A DNA stretch of 64,000 bases, from contig CAWJLY010000005.1 of assembly GCA_963843805.1 (NCBI GenBank), positions 62,001 through 126,000 on the forward strand, read 5' to 3'. Source of the DNA: Ideonella_A sp963843805 (lineage in GTDB: Bacteria; Pseudomonadota; Gammaproteobacteria; Burkholderiales; Burkholderiaceae_C). The position numbers and the translations under genes were made by a program. Below, one piece after another: positions 50,498 to 58,437 of the stretch. Numbering within the stretch: position 1 is the stretch's first letter; the number at the start of each line of letters is the position of its first letter. The notes under the pieces are model-generated. The model did no database searches and was not told the DNA's origin. It saw only the letters and a list, made by a program, of their open reading frames with translations.

Positions 50498-52381
50498 ATG
50501 AACCTCGCACTGAAAACCAGCTACGGGTCGGCCGCTGGCAGCGCGGCTGTCGGTACCGCCGCGCGGCCCGTCACGCCCTCACTCGGGTCAATCCCCGTTT
50601 CGCCTGCACCCGGCGTCGCGCCAGCCAGCGCAGCACTCGAGTTGCGTCAAGTCAGCAAATCCTACGGCAGCGGCGCGTCGAGGACACGGGTTCTCGACGG
50701 ATTGGATCTGCGGGTCGAACAAGGCGAGTTCGTTGCCATCGTCGGTTTCTCCGGCAGCGGCAAGACGACCTTGATCAACCTGCTTGCCGGACTGACCCGC
50801 GCCGACAGCGGTGAGGTGCTGAAAAACGGCCGACCGATCGTCGACCCTGGTCCGGACCGCGGCATCGTTTTCCAGAGCTACTCGCTGATGCCCTGGCTGA
50901 GCGTTCGCGACAACGTCGCGCTCGCCGTCAACCGGGTCTTTGCCAAGGAAAGTGCCGTCGACCGCGCCGAGCGGGTCAAGCGCTGTGTCGGCATGGTCGG
51001 CTTGACGCCAGCCATCGACAAGCAGCCGGCGCAGCTGTCGGGCGGCATGCGTCAGCGCGTTGCGGTTGCCCGCGCATTGGCAACCGACCCCGACGTGCTG
51101 TTGCTCGACGAACCGCTGTCGGCACTCGATGCCTTGACCCGCGCCAATCTGCAGGACGAAATCGTCCGCATCTGGAGCCAGGCCCGCAAGACGGTGCTGC
51201 TGATCACCAACGATGTCGACGAAGCCTTGATGGTTGCCGATCGCATCATCCCGCTGGAAATCGGACCGGCAGCAAAACTGGGCCCTTCGTATGTGGTCGA
51301 CATCGAACGCCCGCGTGATCGTCGCGCGATGAACCACGATGCGCGTTTCCAGCAACTGCGGGCGCAGATCACGCAGCATCTGCTGCACATGTCACATCAA
51401 CGCGATGCCGGCAAAGGTGCCGAGATCATCCAGTTGCCGATGCTGACGCCGCGCGAAACCAAGCCGGCGGAAACGCCGACGCTCGCATCGCTGCTGAAGC
51501 TGCGTCATGCCGAGACAGCCGAGCGAATCGAAACCGAAATCCGCGCCACTGCCACCAGACGCCCGCAGATCGATGCGATGACACCGCAACGCAGCAGCGA
51601 CCAGCGCTACGTCGATTTTTCGCAGGTGGTGAAGATCTACCCGACGCCGAAGGGACCGCAGACTGTCGTCGACGGTTTCGACCTGAAGATGGAAAAGGGT
51701 GAATTCATCTCGATCATCGGCCACTCGGGCTGCGGCAAATCGACCGTGTTGTCGATGATCGCCGGCCTCACCGGCATCAGCGAAGGCGTGATTGCCCTCG
51801 ATGGCCGCGAGGTGGTCGACGCCGGACCGGACCGCGGACTGGTCTTCCAGTCACCGAGTCTGGTGCCGTGGCTGAGCGCCTACGACAACGTGATGCTCGG
51901 CGTCCAACGCGTCTTTCCGCAAGCCAGCAATGCCGAACGCGCCGATACGGTCGGCTACTACCTGAACCGGGTCGGGCTCGGCTCGGCGATGCACAAGCGG
52001 GCCGCCGAGTTGTCCAACGGCATGAAGCAGCGCGTCGGCATCGCCCGGGCGTTTGCGCTCAATCCCAAATTGCTGTTGCTCGACGAACCGTTCGGCATGC
52101 TCGATTCGCTGACGCGCTGGGATCTGCAGGAAGTGCTGATGGAAGTCTGGGCGCGCAGCCGGGTCACCGCCATCATGGTGACCCACGATGTCGACGAGGC
52201 CATCCTGCTCGCCGACCGCGTCGTGATGATGAGCAACGGCCCGCGAGCGAAAATCGGCAAGGTCATGGATGTGCCGCTGGAACGCCCGCGCAGCCGCGAA
52301 ACGCTGTTGGCCCATTCACGGTATTACGAGTTGCGCGAGGAATTGATCGGCTTTCTCGAGGATTGTGGTCGGCAGCATTGA
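50498..52381 (+). CDS. Nitrate ABC transporter ATPase with two nucleotide-binding domains (NrtC-NrtD-like fusion)
   Basis: The 627-residue protein has two ABC ATPase domains in tandem. Domain 1 (about 46-300): Walker A GFSGSGKT at 83-90, signature LSGGM at 180-184, Walker B LLLDEP at 201-206, but the H-loop histidine is replaced by Asn238 (LLITNDVDEAL). Domain 2 (about 365-620): Walker A GHSGCGKST at 408-416, signature LSNGM at 505-509, and His563 in VTHDVDEAI. A linker of about 70 residues joins them. It supplies both ATP sites for the NrtB dimer. One protein thus does the job of NrtC plus NrtD, with domain 1 lacking the H-loop histidine, so the two sites may not be equally active. Confidence 0.92.
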   Translation: MNLALKTSYGSAAGSAAVGTAARPVTPSLGSIPVSPAPGVAPASAALELRQVSKSYGSGASRTRVLDGLDLRVEQGEFVAIVGFSGSGKTTLINLLAGLTRADSGEVLKNGRPIVDPGPDRGIVFQSYSLMPWLSVRDNVALAVNRVFAKESAVDRAERVKRCVGMVGLTPAIDKQPAQLSGGMRQRVAVARALATDPDVLLLDEPLSALDALTRANLQDEIVRIWSQARKTVLLITNDVDEALMVADRIIPLEIGPAAKLGPSYVVDIERPRDRRAMNHDARFQQLRAQITQHLLHMSHQRDAGKGAEIIQLPMLTPRETKPAETPTLASLLKLRHAETAERIETEIRATATRRPQIDAMTPQRSSDQRYVDFSQVVKIYPTPKGPQTVVDGFDLKMEKGEFISIIGHSGCGKSTVLSMIAGLTGISEGVIALDGREVVDAGPDRGLVFQSPSLVPWLSAYDNVMLGVQRVFPQASNAERADTVGYYLNRVGLGSAMHKRAAELSNGMKQRVGIARAFALNPKLLLLDEPFGMLDSLTRWDLQEVLMEVWARSRVTAIMVTHDVDEAILLADRVVMMSNGPRAKIGKVMDVPLERPRSRETLLAHSRYYELREELIGFLEDCGRQH

Positions 52382-52460
52382 GGCAGACTCCAGCGGCAAA
52401 GCAGACTCATTGCGGACCGCTACGGTTTACTCCAGAGCCTGCATTCGACGGCCTCAGCCA

Positions 52461-52565
52461 GAGTCGGGGCGGGCTGCCCTGTTCTGCTCCAGGTCCCCCG
52501 ACGCCCCGCTGAACGCCGGCGTCTCCTCCTTCACTTGCGCAAAACAGGCCAGCCCACCCCGACTC
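52461..52565 (+). repeat. Large hairpin element A
   Basis: Arms 52461-52483 (GAGTCGGGG...CCTGTT) and 52543-52565 (AACAGG...CCCCGACTC) are inverted with two non-Watson-Crick positions in 23. Between them lies a 59-base core with CTCCAGGTCCCCCGACGCC, GCCGGCGTC, CTCCTTC and ACTTGCGC. Within the core, GACGCC and GGCGTC can form a second small stem. The core matches that of element B read on the other strand. Confidence 0.75.
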
Positions 52566-52622
52566 TCAGCCACCAGCGCCGAGTCTTCAAAAGATTCCCG
52601 TTGAATGCCAGCGATTTGTCCG

Positions 52623-52729
52623 GGCCGAGGTCGGTGGGTGGCCGGATGCCGCAAGTCAAGGAAGGAGACGACGCCGGCAGGCGGCGGCGGGGGGACATGG
52701 AGGCATCCGGCCACCTGCCGGCCTCGGCC
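52623..52729 (-). repeat. Large hairpin element B
   Basis: Arms 52623-52650 (GGCCGAGG...GGATGCC) and 52702-52729 (GGCATCC...CCTCGGCC) are 28 bases and pair throughout, with three differences from a perfect palindrome that are all G-U pairs in the plus-strand RNA. The minus-strand core has CTCCATGTCCCCCC, GCCGGCGTC, TCTCCTTCC and TTGACTTGC, parallel to element A. The arms share no clear sequence with those of A. Confidence 0.75.
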
Positions 52730-52805
52730 TTGCTCAGGCCCGGATACGCAAAGACAAGTTGCGATTCCCGCAGCTAGCCCGAACCGCCCATCGTCACGGT
52801 CACAC

Positions 52806-53144
52806 TCAATGCAATTCCTTCGCATGATTGATCGTGTAGCGAGGAATCTCCACTGTCAAATCCTTGTCAGCGAGAATCGCCTGGCACGACAGCCGCGAGT
52901 TCGGCTCCAGGCCCCAGGCGCGGTCGAGCAGATCTTCCTCGATTTCCTCGGGATCGCCGAGCGACGCGAACCCTTCGCGCACAACCACGTGGCAGGTCGT
53001 GCAGGCCGCACTCATCTCGCAGGCGTGCTCGATCTCGACGCCGTTCTCGAGCAGCGCCTCGCAGACAGATGTACCGGGTGCCGCGCTGAATTCCTTGCCC
53101 TGGGGACAGATTTCAATGTGGGGCAGAACCTTGATCTTCGGCAT
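52806..53144 (-). CDS. fdx: Isc-type 2Fe-2S ferredoxin
   Basis: This ferredoxin supplies electrons for iron-sulfur cluster assembly. The 112-residue protein has the four cluster ligands Cys42, Cys48, Cys51 (in HACEMSAACTTCHVV) and Cys87 (SRLSCQAIL). It is the adrenodoxin-like vertebrate-type fold, not the plant type. It follows hscA by 21 bases and is the last gene of the isc operon. Confidence 0.97.
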   Translation of the reverse strand: MPKIKVLPHIEICPQGKEFSAAPGTSVCEALLENGVEIEHACEMSAACTTCHVVVREGFASLGDPEEIEEDLLDRAWGLEPNSRLSCQAILADKDLTVEIPRYTINHAKELH

Positions 53145-53165
53145 CTTCAGAGCACTTCCGGTATG

Positions 53166-55022
53166 TCAGACATCTTCGATCCGCCGGCCCGCCAGCGCCT
53201 TGCGGATGCCTCGATTCATGCGCTCGGCGGCAAACGACTCCGTGCTGGCGGCCAACGCCTCGACTGCGTCGTCGATCGCCGAATGGTCGGTGCTGGTTGT
53301 GGTTGACTGCAGCGTCGACATCGCGGCGTTGATGGCGGCGCGCTCGGCTTCGCTCAGCAGATCGCCGTCAGCCTGCAAGGCAGATTGAATCGCCAGCAAC
53401 AGGCGTTGCGCTTCGACGCGCGACTCACGCAGACTGCGTTCGCGCATGTCGCCCTCGGCGGTGCTGAAGCTCTCGCTGAGCATGCGGGCGATTTCCGTAT
53501 CCTCCAGGCCATAACTCGGCTTGACGGTCACCGCCGCCTCGACGCCCGAGCCCAGCTCACGCGCGCTGACACTCAACAGTCCGTCGGCATCGACCTGAAA
53601 CGTGACACGGATGCGCGCCGCACCAGCGACCATCGCAGGGATGCCACGCAGCTCGAAGCGGGCCAGCGAGCGACAGAATTCGACCTGCTCGCGTTCGCCT
53701 TGCAGCACGTGGATGGCAAGCGCCGTCTGCCCATCCTTGAAGGTCGTGAAATCCTGCGCGCGACTGGTCGGAATGCTGCTGTTTCGCGGCACGATTCGCT
53801 CGACCAGTCCGCCCATGGTTTCCAGGCCCAGCGACAACGGGATCACATCCAGCAGCAACAGCTCGTCAGCGCCGGCATTGCCAGCCAGTGCGTTGGCCTG
53901 GATGGCCGCTCCGATCGCGACAACTTCATCGGGGTTCAGGTCGATCAGTGGTGGCTTGCCGAAAAATTCGCTCACCATGGCCTGCACCATCGGGATGCGG
54001 GTGGAGCCACCAACCATCACCACACCCTGGACGTCGCCGCGCGCTGCCTTGGCGTCGCGCAACACCTTGCGCAGCGCCGTTGCCGTTCGGTCGATCAGCG
54101 GCTTGACAAGGGTTTCGAACTCGCTGCGCGTGATCCGCTGCGCCAGATCGCCACCGGCCAATGGGCAGGCGACGGTGGCGTGATCGCTCGTCGACAGCTT
54201 CTCCTTGGCGGCGCGGGCGGCCACCAGCAACGCGCGTTTGTCCTGCGCCGTATCGGCTTTCAGTGCCGATCGCTGCAACGCCCACGCTGCAAGCAGATGA
54301 TCGACATCGTCACCGCCGAGGGCGCTGTCGCCACCGGTTGCAACAACCTCGAAAACGCCCTTGCTCAAGCGCAGCAATGAAATGTCGAAAGTGCCGCCAC
54401 CGAGGTCGTAGATCGCTACCAGCCCTTCCGAGCCATGTTCGAGACCGTAGGCGATGGCGGCGGCTGTCGGTTCGTTGATCAGCCGCAGCACGTTCAGGCC
54501 GGCCAGTTCGGCGGCGTCCTTGGTGGCCTGGCGCTGGGCATCATCGAAATAGGCGGGCACCGTGATGACCGCGCCGAACAGATCGTCACCAAGGCTGTCT
54601 TCGGCGCGTTGGCGCAGCGTGGCCAACAATTCCGCCGACACCTCGACCGGTGACTTGCTGCCGCCGACCGTGTCGATCTTCAGCATGCCCGGTGCATCGG
54701 AAAAATCGTAGGGCAGCGCTGAGCGGCCCGCGATATCGGCCGCACCGCGGCCCATGAAACGCTTGACCGAGACGATCGTGTTCTTCGGATCGATCGCCGC
54801 CGCGGCCAGCGCGTCGAAGCCGATCTGACGCCGACCTTCGGGCAAGTAGCGAACCGCCGACGGCAGGATTACCCGGCCATGTTCGTCGGGCAGGCATTCG
54901 GAGACGCCATTGCGCACTGCGGCGACCAGCGAGTGAGTGGTACCCAGATCGATGCCGACCGCCAGCCTGCGCTGGTGCGGGTCGGGGCTGGCGCCGGGTT
55001 CGGAAATCTGCAACAGGGCCAT
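53166..55022 (-). CDS. hscA: Fe-S protein assembly chaperone HscA (Hsp70 type)
   Basis: HscA is a specialised Hsp70 that with HscB helps transfer clusters from IscU to target proteins. From the ATG at 55022 (MALLQISEPG) the protein is 618 residues. It has the ATPase fingerprints AVGIDLGTTHSLVA, IYDLGGGTFDISLL and VVMVGGSTRIPMVQ, and the peptide-binding domain begins at VIPLSLGLETMGGL. The frame is open 22 codons further into hscB; that part is not conserved. It lies one base after the hscB stop. Confidence 0.97.
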   Translation of the reverse strand: MALLQISEPGASPDPHQRRLAVGIDLGTTHSLVAAVRNGVSECLPDEHGRVILPSAVRYLPEGRRQIGFDALAAAAIDPKNTIVSVKRFMGRGAADIAGRSALPYDFSDAPGMLKIDTVGGSKSPVEVSAELLATLRQRAEDSLGDDLFGAVITVPAYFDDAQRQATKDAAELAGLNVLRLINEPTAAAIAYGLEHGSEGLVAIYDLGGGTFDISLLRLSKGVFEVVATGGDSALGGDDVDHLLAAWALQRSALKADTAQDKRALLVAARAAKEKLSTSDHATVACPLAGGDLAQRITRSEFETLVKPLIDRTATALRKVLRDAKAARGDVQGVVMVGGSTRIPMVQAMVSEFFGKPPLIDLNPDEVVAIGAAIQANALAGNAGADELLLLDVIPLSLGLETMGGLVERIVPRNSSIPTSRAQDFTTFKDGQTALAIHVLQGEREQVEFCRSLARFELRGIPAMVAGAARIRVTFQVDADGLLSVSARELGSGVEAAVTVKPSYGLEDTEIARMLSESFSTAEGDMRERSLRESRVEAQRLLLAIQSALQADGDLLSEAERAAINAAMSTLQSTTTSTDHSAIDDAVEALAASTESFAAERMNRGIRKALAGRRIEDV

Positions 55023-55023
55023 G

Positions 55024-55554
55024 TCAATTTTCTTCTTCTTGTTCAAACGCTTCGAGGCGACGCTCGACATCGTCGGCAAAACGCTCAACGAACATCAGCG
55101 CCCTGACCTGCTGCACAGCGCTGGCAGCATCGGCTCGCTGATCGAGCGTGCGCGCCAGCTCATCGAACGCGTCGCGTCTGAATGCGGCCACGCGGTCGGC
55201 CAATGCGGCAACCGACGGCTGATCCGCAGCATCGTCGAGCGCCTCGCGCCATGTCATCTGCTGAGTCAGAAAGTCGGCCGGCATGGCCGTGTTGCTTTCA
55301 GCGTTGATCGGTGAACCGGCAAGCTCGCACAGGTAGGCGGCGCGTTGCAGCGGGTCACGAAGGCGCTGATGCGCCTCGTTGACACGTACTGCCCATTGCA
55401 TCGCGGCACGCTGGGCAGCGGCGCCATCGGCGGCGAATCGATCGGGATGGACCTGGCGTTGCAAGTCGCGCCAGCGGGCGTCGAGCTCGTCACGATCCTG
55501 CTCGAAGCGCCGCGGCAGGTCGAACAGCTCGAAATCGTCGCTGTCGAACTTCAT
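55024..55554 (-). CDS. hscB: Co-chaperone HscB (J-protein of Fe-S assembly)
   Basis: HscB brings IscU to HscA and stimulates its ATPase. The 176-residue protein has the J-domain with the HPD motif at 36-38 (LQRQVHPDRFA), followed by NEAHQRLRDPLQRAAYLCEL, and the C-terminal three-helix bundle (QMTWREALDD). It follows iscA by 69 bases and precedes hscA. Confidence 0.96.
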   Translation of the reverse strand: MKFDSDDFELFDLPRRFEQDRDELDARWRDLQRQVHPDRFAADGAAAQRAAMQWAVRVNEAHQRLRDPLQRAAYLCELAGSPINAESNTAMPADFLTQQMTWREALDDAADQPSVAALADRVAAFRRDAFDELARTLDQRADAASAVQQVRALMFVERFADDVERRLEAFEQEEEN

Positions 55555-55623
55555 CGAGCCGCCAACCCGCGAAACGAACGCCGCGCCGACGTTTGATCCG
55601 ACCGAAACAGGCCGCGCGCGGAT

Positions 55624-55947
55624 TCAGACGCGAAAAGACTCACCACAACCGCAACGGTCTTTTTCGCGTGGGTTGTAGAACTTGAAACCCTCGTTCAGGC
55701 CCTCGCGGACAAAATCGAGCTCGGTCCCGTCGATATAGGGCAGGCTCTTCGGATCGACCAGCACCTTGACACCGTGACCCTCGAACACCTTGTCTTCAGG
55801 TGCCACGTCGTCGGCATATTCGAGCTTGTAAGCCAGGCCTGAGCAACCGGTGGTCTTCACGCCCAGGCGCACCCCCACGCCCTTGCCGCGTTTGGCGAGA
55901 TACCGCGTCACGTGGCGTGCAGCGGCTTCGGTCAGGGTTACGCTCAT
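55624..55947 (-). CDS. iscA: Iron-sulfur cluster assembly protein IscA
   Basis: IscA is an A-type carrier that receives clusters or iron and passes clusters on, mainly for 4Fe-4S targets. The 107-residue protein has the three conserved cysteines: Cys35 in TTGCSGLAY and Cys99 and Cys101 in RCGCGESF. The start at 55947 (MSVTLTEAAA) fits the family. It lies 18 bases after iscU. Confidence 0.97.
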   Translation of the reverse strand: MSVTLTEAAARHVTRYLAKRGKGVGVRLGVKTTGCSGLAYKLEYADDVAPEDKVFEGHGVKVLVDPKSLPYIDGTELDFVREGLNEGFKFYNPREKDRCGCGESFRV

Positions 55948-55965
55948 GTCGCGCTCATGTGTCGT

Positions 55966-56385
55966 TCAGTGGCTCTCGGCGGTTGCGTCGACGACGGCAC
56001 CTTGGCCACTCTTGGCGCGGTAATCGTCGACGGCGGCCTTGATTGCATCTTCGGCGAGGATCGAACAATGAATCTTCACCGGTGGCAATGCCAATTCCTC
56101 GGCGATGTGCGTATTGCGGATCGTCAGCGCCTCGTCGAGCGATTTGCCCTTCACCCATTCGGTGACCAGCGAACTCGACGCAATTGCCGAACCACAGCCG
56201 TAGGTCTTGAACTTGGCATCCTCGATCAGCCCGCTGACCGGGTTGACCTTGATCTGCAACTTCATCACGTCGCCGCAGGCCGGCGCGCCAACCATGCCGG
56301 TGCCCACCGTGTCGTCACCCTTGTCGAACGAGCCGACGTTGCGCGGGTTTTCGTAATGTTCAACCACTTTTTCGCTGTAAGCCAT
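55966..56385 (-). CDS. iscU: Iron-sulfur cluster scaffold protein IscU
   Basis: IscU is the scaffold on which a 2Fe-2S cluster is built with sulfur from IscS. The 139-residue protein has the three ligand cysteines Cys37 (APACGDVMK, with Asp39), Cys64 (TYGCGSAIASSS) and Cys107 (KIHCSILAEDAI), and the HscA-binding LPPVK motif at 100-104. It lies 30 bases after iscS. Confidence 0.98.
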   Translation of the reverse strand: MAYSEKVVEHYENPRNVGSFDKGDDTVGTGMVGAPACGDVMKLQIKVNPVSGLIEDAKFKTYGCGSAIASSSLVTEWVKGKSLDEALTIRNTHIAEELALPPVKIHCSILAEDAIKAAVDDYRAKSGQGAVVDATAESH

Positions 56386-56415
56386 CAGATTTCTCCTGCA
56401 AATGGTTGCATGGGA

Positions 56416-57630
56416 TCAATGCGCAGACCATTGAATGGTGCTCAGATCGACACCGTCCTGGTACATGTCCCACAACGGAGACAAATCGCGCAATTTTGCG
56501 ACCCGATCTTTCAAGGTCGCGACGACAAAATCGATATCTTCCTCGGTCGTGAACCGGCCGATCGTCATCCGCAAGCTCGAGTGGGCCAGTTCGTCGCTGC
56601 GCCCGAGTGCGCGCAGTACATAGCTGGGCTCCAGACTGGCGGAGGTACAGGCCGAGCCGGACGACACACCGATGCCCTTGATTCCCATGATCAAGGACTC
56701 GCCTTCGACATAGTTGAACGACATGTTGATGTTGTGCGGAACCCGTTTCTCCGGATGTCCGTTCAGGTAGGTCTGCTCGATATCCTGCAGGCCGTCCATC
56801 AACCGTCGCGCCAGTGCGCGGATGCGTTCGTTTTCAGCACCCATCTCCTGCCCGGCGATCCGGAATGCCTCGCCCATGCCGACAATCTGATGGGTCGCCA
56901 AGGTGCCCGAGCGCATGCCGCGCTCGTGGCCTCCGCCATGCATCTGCGCTTCGATCCGCACCCGGGGCTTGCGCCGCACATACAAGGCGCCGATCCCTTT
57001 CGGCCCGTAGGTCTTGTGCGAAGCCAGGCTCATCAGATCGACCGGCAGCGTCGCCAGATCAATCGCCACCTTGCCGGTCGCCTGCGCCGCGTCAACATGA
57101 AAAATGATGCCGCGCTCGCGGCACATCGCGCCGATGGCCGCAATATCCTGAATCACGCCGATCTCGTTGTTGACGAACATCACCGAGACCAGGATGGTGT
57201 CGGCGCGCATCGCGGCCTTCAGCTTGTCGAGGTCGAGCAGGCCGTCTTCCTGCACATCGAGATAGGTGACCTCGAAGCCCTGGCGCTCGAGCTCACGCAT
57301 CGTGTCGAGCACCGCCTTGTGCTCCGTTTTCACGGTGATCAGGTGTCTGCCGCGTGTCTTGTAGAACTGCGCTGCACCCTTGATCGCCAGATTGTCCGAC
57401 TCGGTCGCGCCGGAAGTCCAGACGATCTCGCGCGGATCGGCTCCGATCAGGTCGGCGACTTGTTGCCGGGCCTTCTCCACCGCCTTCTCGGCCTCCCAGC
57501 CCCAGGAATGGCTGCGCGACGCCGGATTGCCGAAATGTTCACGCAGCCAGGGGATCATCGCGTCGACCACGCGCTGATCGACTGGATTGGTCGCTCCGTA
57601 ATCCATGTAGACGGGAAAATGCGGCGTCAT
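56416..57630 (-). CDS. iscS: Cysteine desulfurase IscS
   Basis: IscS removes sulfur from cysteine to supply IscU and tRNA thiolation. The 404-residue protein has the PLP lysine Lys206 in SLASHKTYGPKG, the ring-stacking His104 in VKTEHKAVLD, and the active-site loop with Cys328 in GSACTSASLEPSYVL. It begins MTPHFPVYMDYGATNP, normal for the family. It lies 57 bases after iscR. Confidence 0.98.
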   Translation of the reverse strand: MTPHFPVYMDYGATNPVDQRVVDAMIPWLREHFGNPASRSHSWGWEAEKAVEKARQQVADLIGADPREIVWTSGATESDNLAIKGAAQFYKTRGRHLITVKTEHKAVLDTMRELERQGFEVTYLDVQEDGLLDLDKLKAAMRADTILVSVMFVNNEIGVIQDIAAIGAMCRERGIIFHVDAAQATGKVAIDLATLPVDLMSLASHKTYGPKGIGALYVRRKPRVRIEAQMHGGGHERGMRSGTLATHQIVGMGEAFRIAGQEMGAENERIRALARRLMDGLQDIEQTYLNGHPEKRVPHNINMSFNYVEGESLIMGIKGIGVSSGSACTSASLEPSYVLRALGRSDELAHSSLRMTIGRFTTEEDIDFVVATLKDRVAKLRDLSPLWDMYQDGVDLSTIQWSAH

Positions 57631-57687
57631 GGCGTTTCAGTCAGCTGTACAAGAAGTGGGTGAATGCAGGAATGCAAATGCCGCCGG

Positions 57688-58221
57688 CTATTTCGAGAAC
57701 GCCGTACCGAGTGCGAAGACCGAATTCGGCGCCGTGATCTTGATCGGCTTGACAACCGGCTGCGACGAAATCGCGCGCTTGACCGGCTGCTCTTCGATCG
57801 ATACGCCTTTGGCCAACTGCTCATCGACCAGCTTGCGAAGCGAAATCGAGTCCAGATATTCGATCATCCGGGTGTTCAGACTGGCCCACAGATCGTGGGT
57901 CATGCAGCGACCGGAATCGTCGCCCATGCAATTTTCCTTGCCGCCGCAGCCCGTCGCATCGATCGGTTCGTCGACGGCAACAATGATGTCGGCGACCGAA
58001 ATCTCTTCTGATTTACGGCCGAGCGAGTAACCGCCACCAGGCCCGCGGGTGCTCTCGACCAGCTCGTGCCGGCGCAATTTGCCGAACAGCTGTTCCAGAT
58101 AGGACAAGGATATCTGCTGACGCGAGCTGATAGCCGCCAGCGCGACCGGACCCGAATGCTCGCGCAATGCAAGGTCGATCATCGCGGTCACTGCAAAACG
58201 ACCTTTGGTGGTCAGGCGCAT
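57688..58221 (-). CDS. iscR: Rrf2-family Fe-S regulator IscR
   Basis: IscR carries a 2Fe-2S cluster and represses the isc operon when cluster supply is adequate. The 177-residue protein has the winged-helix DNA-binding domain (MRLTTKGRFAVTAMIDLAL, SLSYLEQLFGKLRR) and the cluster ligands Cys92, Cys98 and Cys106, with His109 nearby. It is the first gene of iscRSUA-hscBA-fdx. Two IscR-type palindromes over its promoter point to autoregulation. Confidence 0.97.
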   Translation of the reverse strand: MRLTTKGRFAVTAMIDLALREHSGPVALAAISSRQQISLSYLEQLFGKLRRHELVESTRGPGGGYSLGRKSEEISVADIIVAVDEPIDATGCGGKENCMGDDSGRCMTHDLWASLNTRMIEYLDSISLRKLVDEQLAKGVSIEEQPVKRAISSQPVVKPIKITAPNSVFALGTAFSK

Positions 58222-58316
58222 GAAAATCTCCTGTAACCCGTAACGGGCATGACAAACAAGACAAAACGGAGGGAGTCATGCTTGTGACCCAATCGTCAAT
58301 GCACCTGAATGGTGCT

Positions 58317-58342
58317 ATTACCCGACTGGATTCGTCAAGTAT
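58317..58342 (-). promoter_or_regulatory. IscR binding site 1 (type 1)
   Basis: On the minus strand ATACTTGACGAATCCAGTCG... followed by GGTAAT resembles the type 1 IscR site ATASYYGACTRwwwYAGTCRRSTAT, with the pattern TGAC-n7-GTC. It overlaps the -10 and the start region of the iscR promoter. Confidence 0.7.
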
Positions 58343-58367
58343 AACTTAAACCTACTGATTTGGTCAA
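58339..58367 (-). promoter_or_regulatory. Sigma-70 promoter of the isc operon
   Basis: -35 TTGACC (58362-58367), 17 bases, -10 TTATAC (58339-58344). Transcription would start near 58332, about 110 bases before the iscR ATG. Both IscR-like sites overlap it. Confidence 0.72.
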
Positions 58368-58371
58368 GTTA
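58348..58371 (-). promoter_or_regulatory. IscR binding site 2 (type 1-like)
   Basis: On the minus strand TAACTTGACCAAATCAGTAG... followed by GTTT has the TTGAC-n6-AGT pattern of type 1 IscR sites and covers the -35 box. It is less complete than site 1. Confidence 0.55.
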
Positions 58372-58437
58372 GAGCCAGGAAGTTCCCTGCACCGCACTGC
58401 TTTGTCGTGGACAGAGTTGCAATCTGCGGCGCGGTGG

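Larger units (their letters stand above)
52382..52805. other. Intergenic region after the nitrate operon, holding two hairpin elements
   Basis: This 424-base convergent gap lies between the end of the ATPase gene and the ferredoxin stop. Short open frames here have no recognisable domain and run across the hairpins. The dominant content is the pair of inverted-repeat elements described separately at 52461-52565 and 52623-52729. One of them could serve as the terminator of the nitrate operon. Confidence 0.7.

Noticed and set aside
52535..52777. Small plus-strand gene between the ATPase gene and fdx
   Set aside because: The frame runs across both hairpin elements and has no ribosome-binding site or recognisable domain.
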